This document shows positions 19,608-28,809 of a stretch of 64,000 nt of DNA, in pieces. The notes beneath the pieces were generated by a model, which was not told the origin of the DNA, did not search any database, and was given only the letters and a program-made list of their open reading frames with translations. This DNA is from Pseudomonas rhizoryzae (GTDB taxonomy: Bacteria > Pseudomonadota > Gammaproteobacteria > Pseudomonadales > Pseudomonadaceae): NCBI RefSeq assembly GCF_005250615.1, contig NZ_SULM01000003.1:248001-312000 (forward strand). The letters are read 5' to 3'. The translations under genes and the position numbers were made by a program. How positions within the stretch are numbered: position 1 is the first letter of the stretch; each line of letters opens with the position of its first letter.

Positions 19608-20468
19608 ATGCAATGGGACAAGGGACAACGTAGCGACAACGTGGAACAGGCCAGCGGCGGACGCGGGCTGAAGATCGGTGGCGGCCTGGGCCTGGGTGGC
19701 GTGGCGCTGGTGGTGGTGTTCGGCCTGCTCAGCGGCCAGAGCCCGACGCAGATCCTCGGCAACCTGATCAGCCTCAGTGGCCAGGGCGCGCCGACCCAGC
19801 AGCAGACCACCGCGCCAGCGGACAACCGCCAGGTGGACTTCGTCCGGGTGGTGCTGGGCGAGACCGAGAATACCTGGACACGCATCTTCCAGGCCCACGG
19901 CGAGCAGTATCAGCCGCCCAAGCTGGTGCTGTTCAATGGCCAGGTGCAATCCGGCTGCGGCGGCGCCACCGCGGCCACCGGCCCCTTCTATTGCCCGGTG
20001 GACGGCAAGGTCTACCTGGACCTCTCCTTCTTCCAGGAATTGCAGCAGCGCTTCGGCGCCGACGGCGACTTCGCCCGTGCCTACGTCATCGCCCACGAGG
20101 TCGGCCATCACGTGCAGAATCTCACCGGCACCACCAGCAAGATGGAGGCGGCGCGCCGCCGCGGCATCCCCACCGAGGGTGCCACGGGCCTTTCGGTCCG
20201 GCTGGAACTGCAGGCCGACTGCTATGCCGGGGTCTGGGCCAACGACGCCCAGAAACGCCTGAACTGGCTGGAACCGGGGGATCTGGAAAAGGCCTTGAAC
20301 GCGGCCAACGCCATCGGCGACGATCGCCTGCAACGCCAGGCCCAGGGTCGCGTGGTGCCGGACTCCTTCACCCATGGCAGCTCGGCGCAGCGGGTGAAGT
20401 GGTTCCGCACCGGCTTCGACAGTGGCAAGGTGGAGAGCTGCAATACCTTCGCCACGCAGGCGCTCTGA
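19608..20468 (+). CDS. Neutral zinc metallopeptidase, YpfJ family
   Basis: Putative membrane-anchored zinc protease of 286 residues. The start MQWDKGQRSDNVEQASG matches the conserved N-terminal pattern of the family (a basic segment with Ser-Asp-Asn-Val-Glu). It is preceded by an in-frame ATG 27 bp upstream that I rejected. One hydrophobic segment (GVALVVVFGLLSG) is followed by the peptidase domain. The zinc site is HEVGHHVQ, with a probable third ligand in LELQADCYAGVWA. Physiological targets are unknown. An alpha/beta hydrolase gene follows 18 bp downstream, probably in the same transcript. Confidence 0.92.
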   Translation: MQWDKGQRSDNVEQASGGRGLKIGGGLGLGGVALVVVFGLLSGQSPTQILGNLISLSGQGAPTQQQTTAPADNRQVDFVRVVLGETENTWTRIFQAHGEQYQPPKLVLFNGQVQSGCGGATAATGPFYCPVDGKVYLDLSFFQELQQRFGADGDFARAYVIAHEVGHHVQNLTGTTSKMEAARRRGIPTEGATGLSVRLELQADCYAGVWANDAQKRLNWLEPGDLEKALNAANAIGDDRLQRQAQGRVVPDSFTHGSSAQRVKWFRTGFDSGKVESCNTFATQAL

Positions 20469-20486
20469 CCTGCCGGGAGTCCGTCG

Positions 20487-21488
20487 ATGCCTCCGCTGCT
20501 CGCGCTGTGCCTGTCCCTGGTCTTCGGCTCGGCACTGGCGGCGCCACACGAGGGCGTCGCCCGCATCGTCGACGACCGCTTGCCGATCGGCGCGGCCCAG
20601 GCCGCGCTGCAGCTCTCCACCGACTGGAATCAGCCACATCCGGAAATCCGTCGCGCCCTGGTGATCGTCCACGGCCGCTTGCGCAACGCCGCCACCTATT
20701 TCCGCTCCGGCGAGACCGCCACCCAGGCGGCGGGCGCCAGCGCCGACACCCTGGTGATCGCGCCGCAATTCCTCAACGAACAGGACGTCGAACGCCATCA
20801 CCTGCCGGATGACCTGCTGCGTTGGCAGGGCAATGCCTGGATGGGCGGCGAGCCGGCGTTGGGGCCGCGCCCGCTGAGCAGCTTCGCGGTGTTCGACGCC
20901 CTCCTCGCCCATCTGGCGGATCGGCGCCTGTTGCCCAATCTGCAAGAGGTGGTGATCGCCGGCCATTCCGGCGGCGGCCAGGTGGTGCAGCGCTACGCCG
21001 TACTCGGTCGGGGCGAGGGCCCGTTGGCGGGCAGCGGCATCCGCTTGAGATTCGTGGTGGCCAATCCCTCGTCCTATGTCTATTTCGACGCCAGTCGGCC
21101 CGATACCCAGGGCCGTTTCGGGCCCTTCGCCGGCGCCGCGACCTGCCCGGACTTCAATACCTGGAAATACGGTCTGCAAGGCCTGCCGGCCTACGCAGAG
21201 GGCCGCGACGCCGCCACGCTGGAGCGGCACTACGCAGGTCTCGCCATCACCTATCTGTTGGGTGCCCAGGACACCGACCCCAACCATCCGGCGCTGGACA
21301 AGAGCTGCGCCGCCGAGGCCCAGGGCCCCTATCGCCTGGCGCGTGGGCTGAACTACTACCAATACCTGCAGGGCCGTCACCCCGGATTGACCCAGCAACT
21401 GGTCGAGGTACCAGGGGTGGGGCACAACGGCGATGCGATCTTCACCTCGCTCCAAGGCCGGCAGGCCCTGTTCGGCGCGGGCCGCTAA
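20487..21488 (+). CDS. Secreted alpha/beta hydrolase
   Basis: 333-residue protein with a signal peptide (residues 1-18, ending SALAA). The alpha/beta-hydrolase fold is shown by LVIVHGRLRNAATYF (oxyanion strand), the nucleophile elbow GHSGGG and the catalytic His in GVGHNGDAIF near the C-terminus. It resembles periplasmic hydrolases often called hypothetical or lipase-like. The substrate is unknown. Position suggests co-transcription with the upstream metallopeptidase. Confidence 0.82.
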   Translation: MPPLLALCLSLVFGSALAAPHEGVARIVDDRLPIGAAQAALQLSTDWNQPHPEIRRALVIVHGRLRNAATYFRSGETATQAAGASADTLVIAPQFLNEQDVERHHLPDDLLRWQGNAWMGGEPALGPRPLSSFAVFDALLAHLADRRLLPNLQEVVIAGHSGGGQVVQRYAVLGRGEGPLAGSGIRLRFVVANPSSYVYFDASRPDTQGRFGPFAGAATCPDFNTWKYGLQGLPAYAEGRDAATLERHYAGLAITYLLGAQDTDPNHPALDKSCAAEAQGPYRLARGLNYYQYLQGRHPGLTQQLVEVPGVGHNGDAIFTSLQGRQALFGAGR

Positions 21489-21492
21489 GGAG

Positions 21493-23739
21493 TCAAAGGC
21501 TGAGCGCCGGGTGCGTCCCCAGTAGCCCCTGGACCTTGGCGACGAAGGTATCCAGGGTGAAGGGCTTGGCCAGTACCTGCATACCCTCGGCCACCAGCCA
21601 GGATTGCGGCTCGGCGTCGTTCACGTAGCCGGTGATGAACAGCACCGGCAGACTGGGCCGCAGGGCGCGGGCGGCGTTGGCCAGCAGGCGACCGTTCAAG
21701 CCGGGCAGGCCGACATCGGTGATCAGCAGGTCGAAGCCCTCACCCTCGCGCAGGGCCGCCAGCGCCGCCTCGGCATCGCTGGCATCGCGATAGCGCCAGC
21801 CCAATTCGTCGAACAGTTGCACCAACAGACTGCGGACCACCGTATCGTCTTCCACCAGCAGCACCCGGGCGCTGGGTAGCTCGCGCGCCGCCTTGGCAGC
21901 AACGACGCTCACCGGCGCCAGGACCGGCGTACCAGGATGGCGTGGCAGGTACAGACTGACGCGGCAGCCCTGGCCGGGTGCGCTGGTCACCGTCACCTGG
22001 CCGCGGGACTGCTGGACGAAGCCATAGATCATCGACAGGCCCAGGCCCGATCCCTGGCCCACCGGCTTGGTGGTGAAGAAGGGTTCGAAGACGCGCTCCA
22101 GGACCTCCGGCGCCATACCGACGCCATCGTCGCCCACTTCGATCAGCAGATAGTCGCCCACCGGCAGCGCCGACCCAACACTGTGCTGCCCCCAGTTACG
22201 GGCGCTGATGGTGAGGGTGCCGCCCGCGGGCATGGCATCGCGACTGTTGATCGCCAGGTTCAGCAGCGCGTTCTCCAGTTGGTGGGGATCGGCGTCCACC
22301 TGCCAGAGTCCCTCCTCCAGCTCCAGCCGGCAGTGAATCTGCGGCCCCAGGCTGTGCAGGAGGATTTCCTGGAAATCGCCGATCAAGTTGGCCACGTCGA
22401 CGGCCTGGGGCAGTAGCGTTTGCCGGCGGGAAAAGGCCAGCAGGCGATGGGTGAGACTGGCGCCGCGGTTCACTGACTGGGTCGCGGTGTCCAGCAGACC
22501 GGCGACCGCCGCGAGGCCGTCCGGGGCGAGCCGACGGCGCAAGAGGTCCAGGCTGGCCTGGATGCCGGCCAGCAGGTTGTTGAAATCGTGGGCGATGCCG
22601 CCGGTGAGCTGACCGACCGCTTCCATCTTCTGCGCCTGGCGCAGCAGGTCCTCGGTCTGCGCCCGACTCTGCATCTCTTCGCGCAGTTGCCGATTGGCCG
22701 CCTCCAGTTCGGCGGTGCGCGCCTGCACCTGGACTTCCAGGGTGGCACGCTCGCGACGCAGGGCCTCCTCGGCTTCATGGCGATCGTCGATGTCTTCGGT
22801 GGTGCCATACCAGCGGATCACCGCGCCGCGTTCGTCGCGGCGGGGATAGGCGCGGGTGCGCATCCAGCAATGACTGCCGTCCGCCACCCGCACGCGATGT
22901 TCCTGGTCATAGGCCTGGCCAGTGCCAAGGGCCGCCGCCCACGTCTGCCGGGTCAGCACGCGATCGTCCGGATGCAGGAGCGTCCAGAAGGTCTCGGCAT
23001 CCAGCTCAACTCGGCCGGTCAGCTGCTGCCAGCGCGGCGACAAGACCAGATCGCCACCGGCAGGATCGCAGGTCCAGGTGTATTGCGGATTGAGCTCCAC
23101 CAGGTGCCGATAGTGGTCTTCGCTCTCGCGCAACTGGCGATCCGCCTGATGGCGCTCGATGGCCAGGGCGGCGGTCTCGGTGACCAGACGGAAGGCATCA
23201 CGCTCGGCGGCCGAGGGGCGCCGCGGTTCCCGGTAGTAGTTGGCGAAGGTGCCCAGCAGCCGGCCATCGAGGGCCAGGATCGGCATCGACCAGCAGGCGC
23301 GCAGGCCGTATTTCAAGGCCAGCTCGCGCGCGTTGTCCCACAGCGGATCGGTCGCGATGTCCTCGACGTAGACCGGCTCGCGCCGATAGGCGGCGGTACC
23401 GCAGGAACCGGCCTGAGGACCTATCTCCAGTCGGCCCAGCGCCTGGCTGTAAGCCTCCGGCAGACTCGGCGCGATACCATTCTCCAGAAAGCGGCCATCG
23501 TCGCTGAGCAACAGGATGCAGGCATGCAGCCGCACCTGTGCCAGGCGCTCCACCCGCTGCATCAGGGACTGCAGCACCCGGGCCAGCGGCAGGCCGGTGG
23601 CGAGACTTTCCAGCGCCTGCCGCTCGTACTGGCGCAGGTCGCCTGAAGGCGGCCGATCACTGGCGGAAGCAAGGCTCATACGACTGGCCCCAGGCTGATC
23701 CAAAACCTGCATATTAGCCATCCCGCCAGCGAACGACAT
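21493..23739 (-). CDS. Hybrid sensor histidine kinase/response regulator (GAF-PAS-HisKA-HATPase-REC)
   Basis: 748-residue hybrid kinase with no obvious membrane segments, so probably cytoplasmic sensing. Domain order: GAF (about 40-190, with GSCGTAAYRREPVYVEDI), PAS (about 205-325), and a coiled-coil linker. HisKA follows, with the phospho-His in LTGGIAHDFNNLLAGI. HATPase has the N box NALLNLAINSRDAMP, DDGVGM and GSGLGLSMIYGF. The C-terminal REC has the phospho-acceptor Asp in LLITDVGLPGLNG. Several in-frame ATGs lie within the first 21 codons, so the start is uncertain. It follows a HAD gene on the same strand after 33 bp. No separate response regulator is adjacent, so the output partner is unknown. 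Confidence 0.93.
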   Translation of the reverse strand: MSFAGGMANMQVLDQPGASRMSLASASDRPPSGDLRQYERQALESLATGLPLARVLQSLMQRVERLAQVRLHACILLLSDDGRFLENGIAPSLPEAYSQALGRLEIGPQAGSCGTAAYRREPVYVEDIATDPLWDNARELALKYGLRACWSMPILALDGRLLGTFANYYREPRRPSAAERDAFRLVTETAALAIERHQADRQLRESEDHYRHLVELNPQYTWTCDPAGGDLVLSPRWQQLTGRVELDAETFWTLLHPDDRVLTRQTWAAALGTGQAYDQEHRVRVADGSHCWMRTRAYPRRDERGAVIRWYGTTEDIDDRHEAEEALRRERATLEVQVQARTAELEAANRQLREEMQSRAQTEDLLRQAQKMEAVGQLTGGIAHDFNNLLAGIQASLDLLRRRLAPDGLAAVAGLLDTATQSVNRGASLTHRLLAFSRRQTLLPQAVDVANLIGDFQEILLHSLGPQIHCRLELEEGLWQVDADPHQLENALLNLAINSRDAMPAGGTLTISARNWGQHSVGSALPVGDYLLIEVGDDGVGMAPEVLERVFEPFFTTKPVGQGSGLGLSMIYGFVQQSRGQVTVTSAPGQGCRVSLYLPRHPGTPVLAPVSVVAAKAARELPSARVLLVEDDTVVRSLLVQLFDELGWRYRDASDAEAALAALREGEGFDLLITDVGLPGLNGRLLANAARALRPSLPVLFITGYVNDAEPQSWLVAEGMQVLAKPFTLDTFVAKVQGLLGTHPALSL

Positions 23740-23772
23740 ACTCCCTGGAGCCCAAAGGACGTTTTTATAGCG

Positions 23773-24360
23773 TCAAAGAGCCGACAGGAGCTCCTGGCAG
23801 TCCTCGAAGCGCTGGTCACGCGCCGCTGGCCAGGGATCGCCGGGCTGGTTGACCTGCAAGGTGCGGCACCCGGCCGCCCGTCCGCACTCCAGGTCATAGC
23901 GGTGATCGCCGACCATCACCAGACTCCCAGGCGCCACCTGCCAGAGGTCGGCGAGATGCAGCAGACCACCCGGATCGGGCTTGGGCGCCGCTTCGTCCCG
24001 CCCGAGCACGGCGGCCGGCTCGAAGCAGTCTTCCAGTCCGATGGCTGCCAGGGTCAGCAGCGCCAGGTCGCGGGCATTGCGGGTCAGGATGCCCAGGTGC
24101 CGGCCCTGCTCATGCAGGGTACGCACCAGGGCCACCGCCCCCGGCGCCGGACGGGCCGCCACGGCCAGTTCGCGTTCGTGTTCGAACAGCCAGGCATGCT
24201 TGGCCTCGCGCTCGGTGGCCGGCAGGTCGGCCAGGTGATGCAGGATGTCCGCCTGCTCGGGAATGTCCAGGTGCCGGCGAATGGCGGCGAAGTCGTGGAC
24301 GGCCAGGGTCAGGGTGCCGTCCAGGTCGAACACCCAATGGGTGAGGTGGCGCAACGTCAT
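23773..24360 (-). CDS. HAD family phosphatase (phosphoglycolate phosphatase-like)
   Basis: 195-residue haloacid dehalogenase-superfamily phosphatase. Motif I is WVFDLDGTLTL at the N-terminus, motif II lies in LGILTRNARDLALLT, and motifs III/IV lie in APKPDPGGLLHLAD and MVGDHRYDLECGRAAG. The start MTLRHLTHWVFDLDGTL is chosen; a longer in-frame extension of 49 codons is not family-like. A small helical cap is inferred, and the substrate is unknown. It is divergent from the haloacid dehalogenase gene and lies upstream of the hybrid kinase gene. Confidence 0.88.
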   Translation of the reverse strand: MTLRHLTHWVFDLDGTLTLAVHDFAAIRRHLDIPEQADILHHLADLPATEREAKHAWLFEHERELAVAARPAPGAVALVRTLHEQGRHLGILTRNARDLALLTLAAIGLEDCFEPAAVLGRDEAAPKPDPGGLLHLADLWQVAPGSLVMVGDHRYDLECGRAAGCRTLQVNQPGDPWPAARDQRFEDCQELLSAL

Positions 24361-24463
24361 GGCAAGATCCTGTGGGGATGAAGGACGACCTCCGGACGCG
24401 CGGGGGGAACCCTGGTCCCGCGCGCTCCGTCTGGTGGAAATACCTATCTTGTGGAGTCTACCC

Positions 24464-25216
24464 ATGACGACGACCGTGCGGGCGCTGCTTTTCGATGTCT
24501 TCGGCACCGTGGTGGACTGGCGCGGCAGCCTGGTCGAGCAACTTCAGGGGCTGTCCGCCAAGCACGGCGTGCAGGCCGACTGGGGCGCCCTGGCCGATGC
24601 CTGGCGGGCCGAGGCCTACGAGGCCATCCTGCCGCAGATCGCGGCCCGCACCCTGCCCTGGCTGCCCCTCGATGAGGTACACCGCCTGGCGTTGGACGAA
24701 TTGCTGCCGCGCCACGGCCTGGTCGGACTGACCGAGGCCGAGGTGACTTGGATCAACCGTCGTTGGCACCAGCTGCAGCCCTGGCCCGATGCCGTGCCCG
24801 GCCTGCACCGCCTGCGTCAGGGCTACCCGGTGTGCGCCCTGTCCAATGGCAATGTCAGCCTGCTGCTGGCGATGGCGCGTCACGCCGGGCTGCCCTGGGA
24901 CATGCTGTTCGGCGCCGATCTCTTCCAGCGCTACAAGCCGGCAGCGGAGGTCTACCTGGGCGCCTGCGCCCTGCTCGATCTGCAACCCGAACAGGTGATG
25001 CTCTGCGCCGCCCACAACGGTGACCTGCAGGCCGCCCAGGAACTGGGCCTGGCCACCGCCTTCATCCAACGGCCACGGGAAAAGGGGCCTGCGGGGGGCG
25101 AGGTGTCGAACGGTGGCTGGGATCTGGAGGCCAGCGATCTGCAGGACCTGGCCGACCAGTTGGGAATGTCTTCCATGGCCGCTGAAGACGCCACGCGCGA
25201 CCGAGCCACCGATTGA
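24464..25216 (+). CDS. Haloacid dehalogenase, type II
   Basis: Probable (S)-2-haloacid dehalogenase-type enzyme of 250 residues. Nucleophile Asp lies in LLFDVFGTVVDWRGS, the type II subgroup signature. The Ser/Asn motif is in VCALSNGNVSLLL, the Lys in RYKPAAEVYLGA, and the final motif is LCAAHNGDLQAAQELG. The start MTTTVRALLF has GGAG upstream. The C-terminal 30 residues are extra and polar. Many such genes act as detoxifying or housekeeping phosphatases or dehalogenases, and activity on halogenated acids is not proven. Confidence 0.9.
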   Translation: MTTTVRALLFDVFGTVVDWRGSLVEQLQGLSAKHGVQADWGALADAWRAEAYEAILPQIAARTLPWLPLDEVHRLALDELLPRHGLVGLTEAEVTWINRRWHQLQPWPDAVPGLHRLRQGYPVCALSNGNVSLLLAMARHAGLPWDMLFGADLFQRYKPAAEVYLGACALLDLQPEQVMLCAAHNGDLQAAQELGLATAFIQRPREKGPAGGEVSNGGWDLEASDLQDLADQLGMSSMAAEDATRDRATD

Positions 25217-25270
25217 GAGGTGTCCGGGCGCTTCTGTATCCTGCCGGATACTTTTCGTCAGGGCACTGCC

Positions 25271-25897
25271 ATGGGTTTTCTCGACAAGCTGCGTAAGAAA
25301 CGTGAACGCCAGGCGCTGGCCGCCCTGCCGCGCCTGCACCAGCGTACCGCTCGCCTGCGCCGCGAGCTGCCCGACTACGAGATCGGCGCCGGTACCTATG
25401 GTGCCCCGCGGGTATTCGATCTCAAGGAAGGCGCCACCCTACGCCTGGGGCGCTATACCTCCATCGCCGAAGGGGTACGCATCCTGCTCGGCGGCCTGCA
25501 CCGCCTGGATTGGGTGACCACCTATCCCTTTCCCGCCTTCGTCGACGACCTGGCCCATATCACCGACTACGGCGGTACCCGCGGCGACGTGGTGATCGGC
25601 AGCGATTGCTGGATCTGCACCGATGCGCTGATTCTTTCCGGGGTCACCGTCGGCCATGGCGCCGTGGTGGCCGCCGGTGCCGTGGTCACCCGCGACGTGC
25701 CGCCCTATGCAGTGGTCGGCGGCAACCCGGCGCGTTTCATCAGGTGGCGTTTTCCCGAAGCCATCTGCCAGGCGCTGCTCGACATCGCCTGGTGGGACTG
25801 GCCCGAAGCGGACATCCTCGCCGCCGGCGAACGCCTGTGCAGTGCCGATATCGACGGCTTCATCGCCTACGCCCGGGCACGCCATCCGGCGTCCTGA
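25271..25897 (+). CDS. CatB-related O-acetyltransferase (hexapeptide repeat)
   Basis: 208-residue acetyltransferase with the left-handed beta-helix fold of the xenobiotic/streptogramin acetyltransferase class. Hexapeptide-type stretches include [20 protein letters not shown] and [20 protein letters not shown]. The CatB-like ending is [20 protein letters not shown]. It uses acetyl-CoA to modify a hydroxyl group. The natural substrate may be a cell-surface sugar, and a resistance role is not supported. The start [16 protein letters not shown] is chosen over an in-frame ATG 51 bp upstream. Confidence 0.88.
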   Translation: MGFLDKLRKKRERQALAALPRLHQRTARLRRELPDYEIGAGTYGAPRVFDLKEGATLRLGRYTSIAEGVRILLGGLHRLDWVTTYPFPAFVDDLAHITDYGGTRGDVVIGSDCWICTDALILSGVTVGHGAVVAAGAVVTRDVPPYAVVGGNPARFIRWRFPEAICQALLDIAWWDWPEADILAAGERLCSADIDGFIAYARARHPAS

Positions 25898-25966
25898 ATC
25901 CCGCGCTCGGAACTCGGAGCCCAGGATCAGGCTCACCTTCATTAGTCATTCTATTGAAGGTTATTC

Positions 25967-26233
25967 ATGGAAGTCCTCGATCTGCTGCAATGGCCGGCCA
26001 TGGCCATCACCCTGCTCGCCGCCTGGCTAGTGGCCTCCCAGCGCCAGGGCCGGCGCAACCTGGGCTTCTGGGTGTTTCTCCTGAGCAACGCCCTGTGGAT
26101 CGCCTGGGGCCTGCAGGCCGAGGCCTATGCGCTGATCGTGCTGCAACTGGGCCTGGCGGCGATGAATCTGCGCGGCGTGCGGCGCAACGCGAACGACGCG
26201 GCGACGCTACCCGAGGGCTCCGGCCAGGCATAA
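25967..26233 (+). CDS. Small hypothetical membrane protein
   Basis: 88 residues with about three hydrophobic segments (MAITLLAAWLVAS, LGFWVFLLSNALWIAWGL, ALIVLQLGLAAMNLRGVRR) and a polar tail. The SNALWIAWG and AAMNLRG pattern resembles small PnuC/SemiSWEET-like half-transporters, but the likeness is weak. Its start has GAAGG upstream. It precedes trmO by 31 bp and may be co-transcribed. Function unknown. Confidence 0.75.
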   Translation: MEVLDLLQWPAMAITLLAAWLVASQRQGRRNLGFWVFLLSNALWIAWGLQAEAYALIVLQLGLAAMNLRGVRRNANDAATLPEGSGQA

Positions 26234-26264
26234 TGGCCGACCCCACGTCCGACAGCCCAGCGCC

Positions 26265-26960
26265 ATGCAGCACAGCGTCACCCCCATCGGCCATGTCCGC
26301 TCCTGCTTCAAGGAGAAATTCGCCATCCCCCGGCAGCCCGCCCTGGCGCCGGCCGCCCGCGGCGTGCTGGAACTCTTGCCGCCCTTCGACCGACCCGAAG
26401 CCGTCCAGGGCCTGGAGCAGGTCAGCCATGTCTGGCTGCTGTTCCTCTTCCACCAGGCGCTGGAGAGCGAACCCCGTCTGCGGGTGCGGCCACCAAGACT
26501 GGGCGGCAATCGCTACCTGGGCGTGTTCGCCACGCGCGCGACCCACAGACCCAACGGCATCGGCCAATCGGTGGTCCGGCTGGACGGAATCGAACCAGGG
26601 CGCTTGCTGCTCTCGGGCCTCGACCTGCTGGACGGCACCCCGGTGCTGGACATCAAACCCTATGTCCCCTATGCCGACAGCCCCCTGGGCGCCCACAACG
26701 CCATCGCCGAGGCACCGCCGCCGGCCCTGCCGGTGAGCTGGGAGGCCGCCGCCCGGCAGCAGGCCGCAGCCCATGGCCAGCGCCTGGGCGAGCCGCTGGT
26801 CGAGCTGATCGAGCAATGCCTGGCCCAGGATCCGCGTCCGGCCTACCAGCAACCGGCCCCCGAGCGTCGCTATGGCGTTCGCCTGTGGGACGTGGAGGTG
26901 CAGTGGCATTATCCGACCGTCGAATGCATCCGTGTCCTGGACGTGACCGTCGCGCCCTGA
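26265..26960 (+). CDS. trmO: tRNA (N6-threonylcarbamoyladenosine(37)-N6)-methyltransferase TrmO
   Basis: Methylates t6A37 of threonine tRNAs, using SAM, to give m6t6A. The 231-residue TsaA/YaeB protein shows the conserved start TPIGHVRSCFKEKFAIPRQP, the RLGGNRYLGVFATRATHRPN block and DIKPYVPYADS. The length is normal for the two-domain bacterial form with a small C-terminal domain. It probably has a housekeeping role in decoding accuracy. Confidence 0.95.
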   Translation: MQHSVTPIGHVRSCFKEKFAIPRQPALAPAARGVLELLPPFDRPEAVQGLEQVSHVWLLFLFHQALESEPRLRVRPPRLGGNRYLGVFATRATHRPNGIGQSVVRLDGIEPGRLLLSGLDLLDGTPVLDIKPYVPYADSPLGAHNAIAEAPPPALPVSWEAAARQQAAAHGQRLGEPLVELIEQCLAQDPRPAYQQPAPERRYGVRLWDVEVQWHYPTVECIRVLDVTVAP

Positions 26961-27081
26961 CACCGACCCGTTTGCAATCCGTATCGCCAGACCCCGACAA
27001 TGGAGCTGCCGCGGCTCGCACCTGGCGAGTCGCACCTGGCTACGGTCGCCGTTCGACCGTATCACCGATAGGGAAGCAGCT

Positions 27082-28458
27082 ATGGCTCCAAGCAGACAGG
27101 TCATCAACGCTCAGGTCAGCCCCAAGGGCAGTCTGGAGACCCTCTCCCAGCGCGAAGTGCAGCAGCTCAGCGCCGCCGGCTCCGGCAACCTCTACCAGCT
27201 CTTTCGCCAGTGCGCCCTGGCCATCCTCAACACCGGCGCCCACAGCGACAACGCCAAGACCATCCTCGAGGCCTACCAGGACTTCGAGATCCTCATCCAC
27301 CAGCAGGATCGCGGCGTCCGCCTGGAACTGATCAACGCCCCGGCCGATGCCTTCGTCGACGGCGAGATGATCGCCAGCACCCGCGAGATGCTGTTCAGCG
27401 CCCTGCGCGACATCGTCTACACCGAGAGCGAGCAGAGCAGCCTGCGCATCGACCTGGAGAGCTCCGAAGGCATCACCGACTACGTCTTCCACCTCCTGCG
27501 CAACGCCCGCACCCTGCGCGCTGGCATGGAGCCCAAGATGGTGGTCTGCTGGGGCGGCCACTCCATCAGCACCGAGGAATACAAGTACACCAAGAAGGTC
27601 GGCCACGAACTGGGCCTGCGCAGCCTGGACATCTGCACCGGCTGCGGTCCGGGCGTGATGAAGGGCCCGATGAAGGGCGCCACCATCGCCCACGCCAAGC
27701 AACGTATCCAGCACGGTCGCTACCTGGGCCTCACCGAGCCGGGCATCATCGCCGCCGAGGCGCCCAACCCCATCGTCAACGAACTGGTGATCCTGCCGGA
27801 CATCGAGAAGCGCCTGGAGGCCTTCGTCCGCGTCGGCCACGGCATCATCATCTTCCCAGGCGGCGCCGGCACGGCGGAGGAATTCCTCTACCTGCTGGGC
27901 ATCCTCATGCACCCGGATAACAAGGACATCCCCTTCCCGGTGATCCTCACCGGTCCGCAGAGCGCCGCGCCCTACCTCGAGCAGTTGCACGCCTTCATCG
28001 GCGCCACCCTGGGCGAAGCCGCCCAGCGTCACTACCAGATCGTGGTCAACGATCCGGTCGAGGTGGCCCGGCAGATGGCCCAGGGCCTCAAGGCGGTCAA
28101 GCAGTTCCGCCGCGAGCGCCACGACGCCTTCCACTTCAACTGGCTGCTGCGCATCGAGGAAGGCTTCCAGCGGCCCTTCGATCCCACCCACGCCAACATG
28201 GCCGCGCTCCAGCTGACCCATGCCGTGCCGCCCCATGAACTGGCCGCCAATCTGCGCCGGGCCTTCTCCGGCATCGTCGCCGGTAACGTCAAGGCCAAGG
28301 GCATCCAGTTGATCGAAGAGCACGGCCCCTACGAGATCCATGGCGATCCCGACATCATGCGCCCGCTGGATCGGCTGCTGCAGGCCTTCGTCGAGCAGCA
28401 CCGCATGAAGCTGCCCGGTGGCGCGGCCTATGAGCCCTGCTATCGCGTCGTGAGCTGA
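27082..28458 (+). CDS. ppnN: Nucleotide 5'-monophosphate nucleosidase PpnN (YgdH)
   Basis: Cleaves nucleoside monophosphates to base plus ribose 5-phosphate. E. coli PpnN is activated by (p)ppGpp. The 458-residue protein has the N-terminal domain, the LOG-like Rossmann core with CWGGHSISTEEYKYTKKVG and the signature FPGGAGTAEEFLYLLGILMH, and the C-terminal domain. It is intact and of normal length. A hairpin lies 9 bp after the stop. The start MAPSRQVINAQVSPKGSLET matches the family N-terminus. Confidence 0.96.
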   Translation: MAPSRQVINAQVSPKGSLETLSQREVQQLSAAGSGNLYQLFRQCALAILNTGAHSDNAKTILEAYQDFEILIHQQDRGVRLELINAPADAFVDGEMIASTREMLFSALRDIVYTESEQSSLRIDLESSEGITDYVFHLLRNARTLRAGMEPKMVVCWGGHSISTEEYKYTKKVGHELGLRSLDICTGCGPGVMKGPMKGATIAHAKQRIQHGRYLGLTEPGIIAAEAPNPIVNELVILPDIEKRLEAFVRVGHGIIIFPGGAGTAEEFLYLLGILMHPDNKDIPFPVILTGPQSAAPYLEQLHAFIGATLGEAAQRHYQIVVNDPVEVARQMAQGLKAVKQFRRERHDAFHFNWLLRIEEGFQRPFDPTHANMAALQLTHAVPPHELAANLRRAFSGIVAGNVKAKGIQLIEEHGPYEIHGDPDIMRPLDRLLQAFVEQHRMKLPGGAAYEPCYRVVS

Positions 28459-28466
28459 AACCTAGT

Positions 28467-28490
28467 CAATCGGCCTCCGGGGGCCGATTG
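28467..28490 (+). terminator. Hairpin after ppnN
   Basis: A 9-bp inverted repeat (CAATCGGCC/GGCCGATTG) around a short G-rich loop, followed by TTCCTG. It is placed right for ppnN termination, although the T-run is poor. Confidence 0.6.
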
Positions 28491-28809
28491 TTCCTGCCGC
28501 TGACCGTTCGTTCCGAGTCTTGCTCGACGAACGGTCATACTCATAGCAAGGCGCCATCATAAGGTCGCTAGCTAGCTATCTAGAGCGCCTCGCTTACCAT
28601 CTTGTTCGGTGAACTTTCTGTCTCTATTCTGTTGTCTAAAAGCCTCGCGCGCTAAGTGCTCAGGTCCGTGCTAAAGCCCCCCTTCACGTCGCCGATAGGG
28701 CAAGGCAAGCTAAACCAAGAGCGCAGACTGCAGTCGTGAAAGCCACCAGGGCCGAAGACCCCGCCGGGCATTTCACCAGCCGCGCCGGACTTCCTGCCGA
28801 GGCCACGGA
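28491..28809 (+). other. Long, possibly structured leader upstream of the MHYT-GGDEF-EAL gene
   Basis: About 320 bp with no credible ORF. The first half contains an unusual run of CTAG-type words (GCTAGCTAGCTATCTAG at 28568-28584). The second half contains CGATAGGGCAAGGCAAGC (28693 onward), then GTGAAAGCC, an AGGG...CCCC stem and a closing TTTCAC. GTGAAA (about 28736) pairs with TTTCAC (about 28776) around an inner hairpin. The order of short motifs recalls GEMM (c-di-GMP-I) riboswitches, but the core GGCAAACC and GCAAAGCC boxes are not exact. I treat it as a candidate structured leader only. Confidence 0.3.

Noticed and set aside
19575-21455. Open frame of about 626 codons opposite the metallopeptidase and hydrolase genes
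   Set aside because: It spans two well-supported genes and their spacer and has no domain pattern.
28680-28809. Confident c-di-GMP-I riboswitch call
   Set aside because: Key conserved boxes deviate and I could not fold a convincing GNRA-capped P1b; kept only as a candidate leader.
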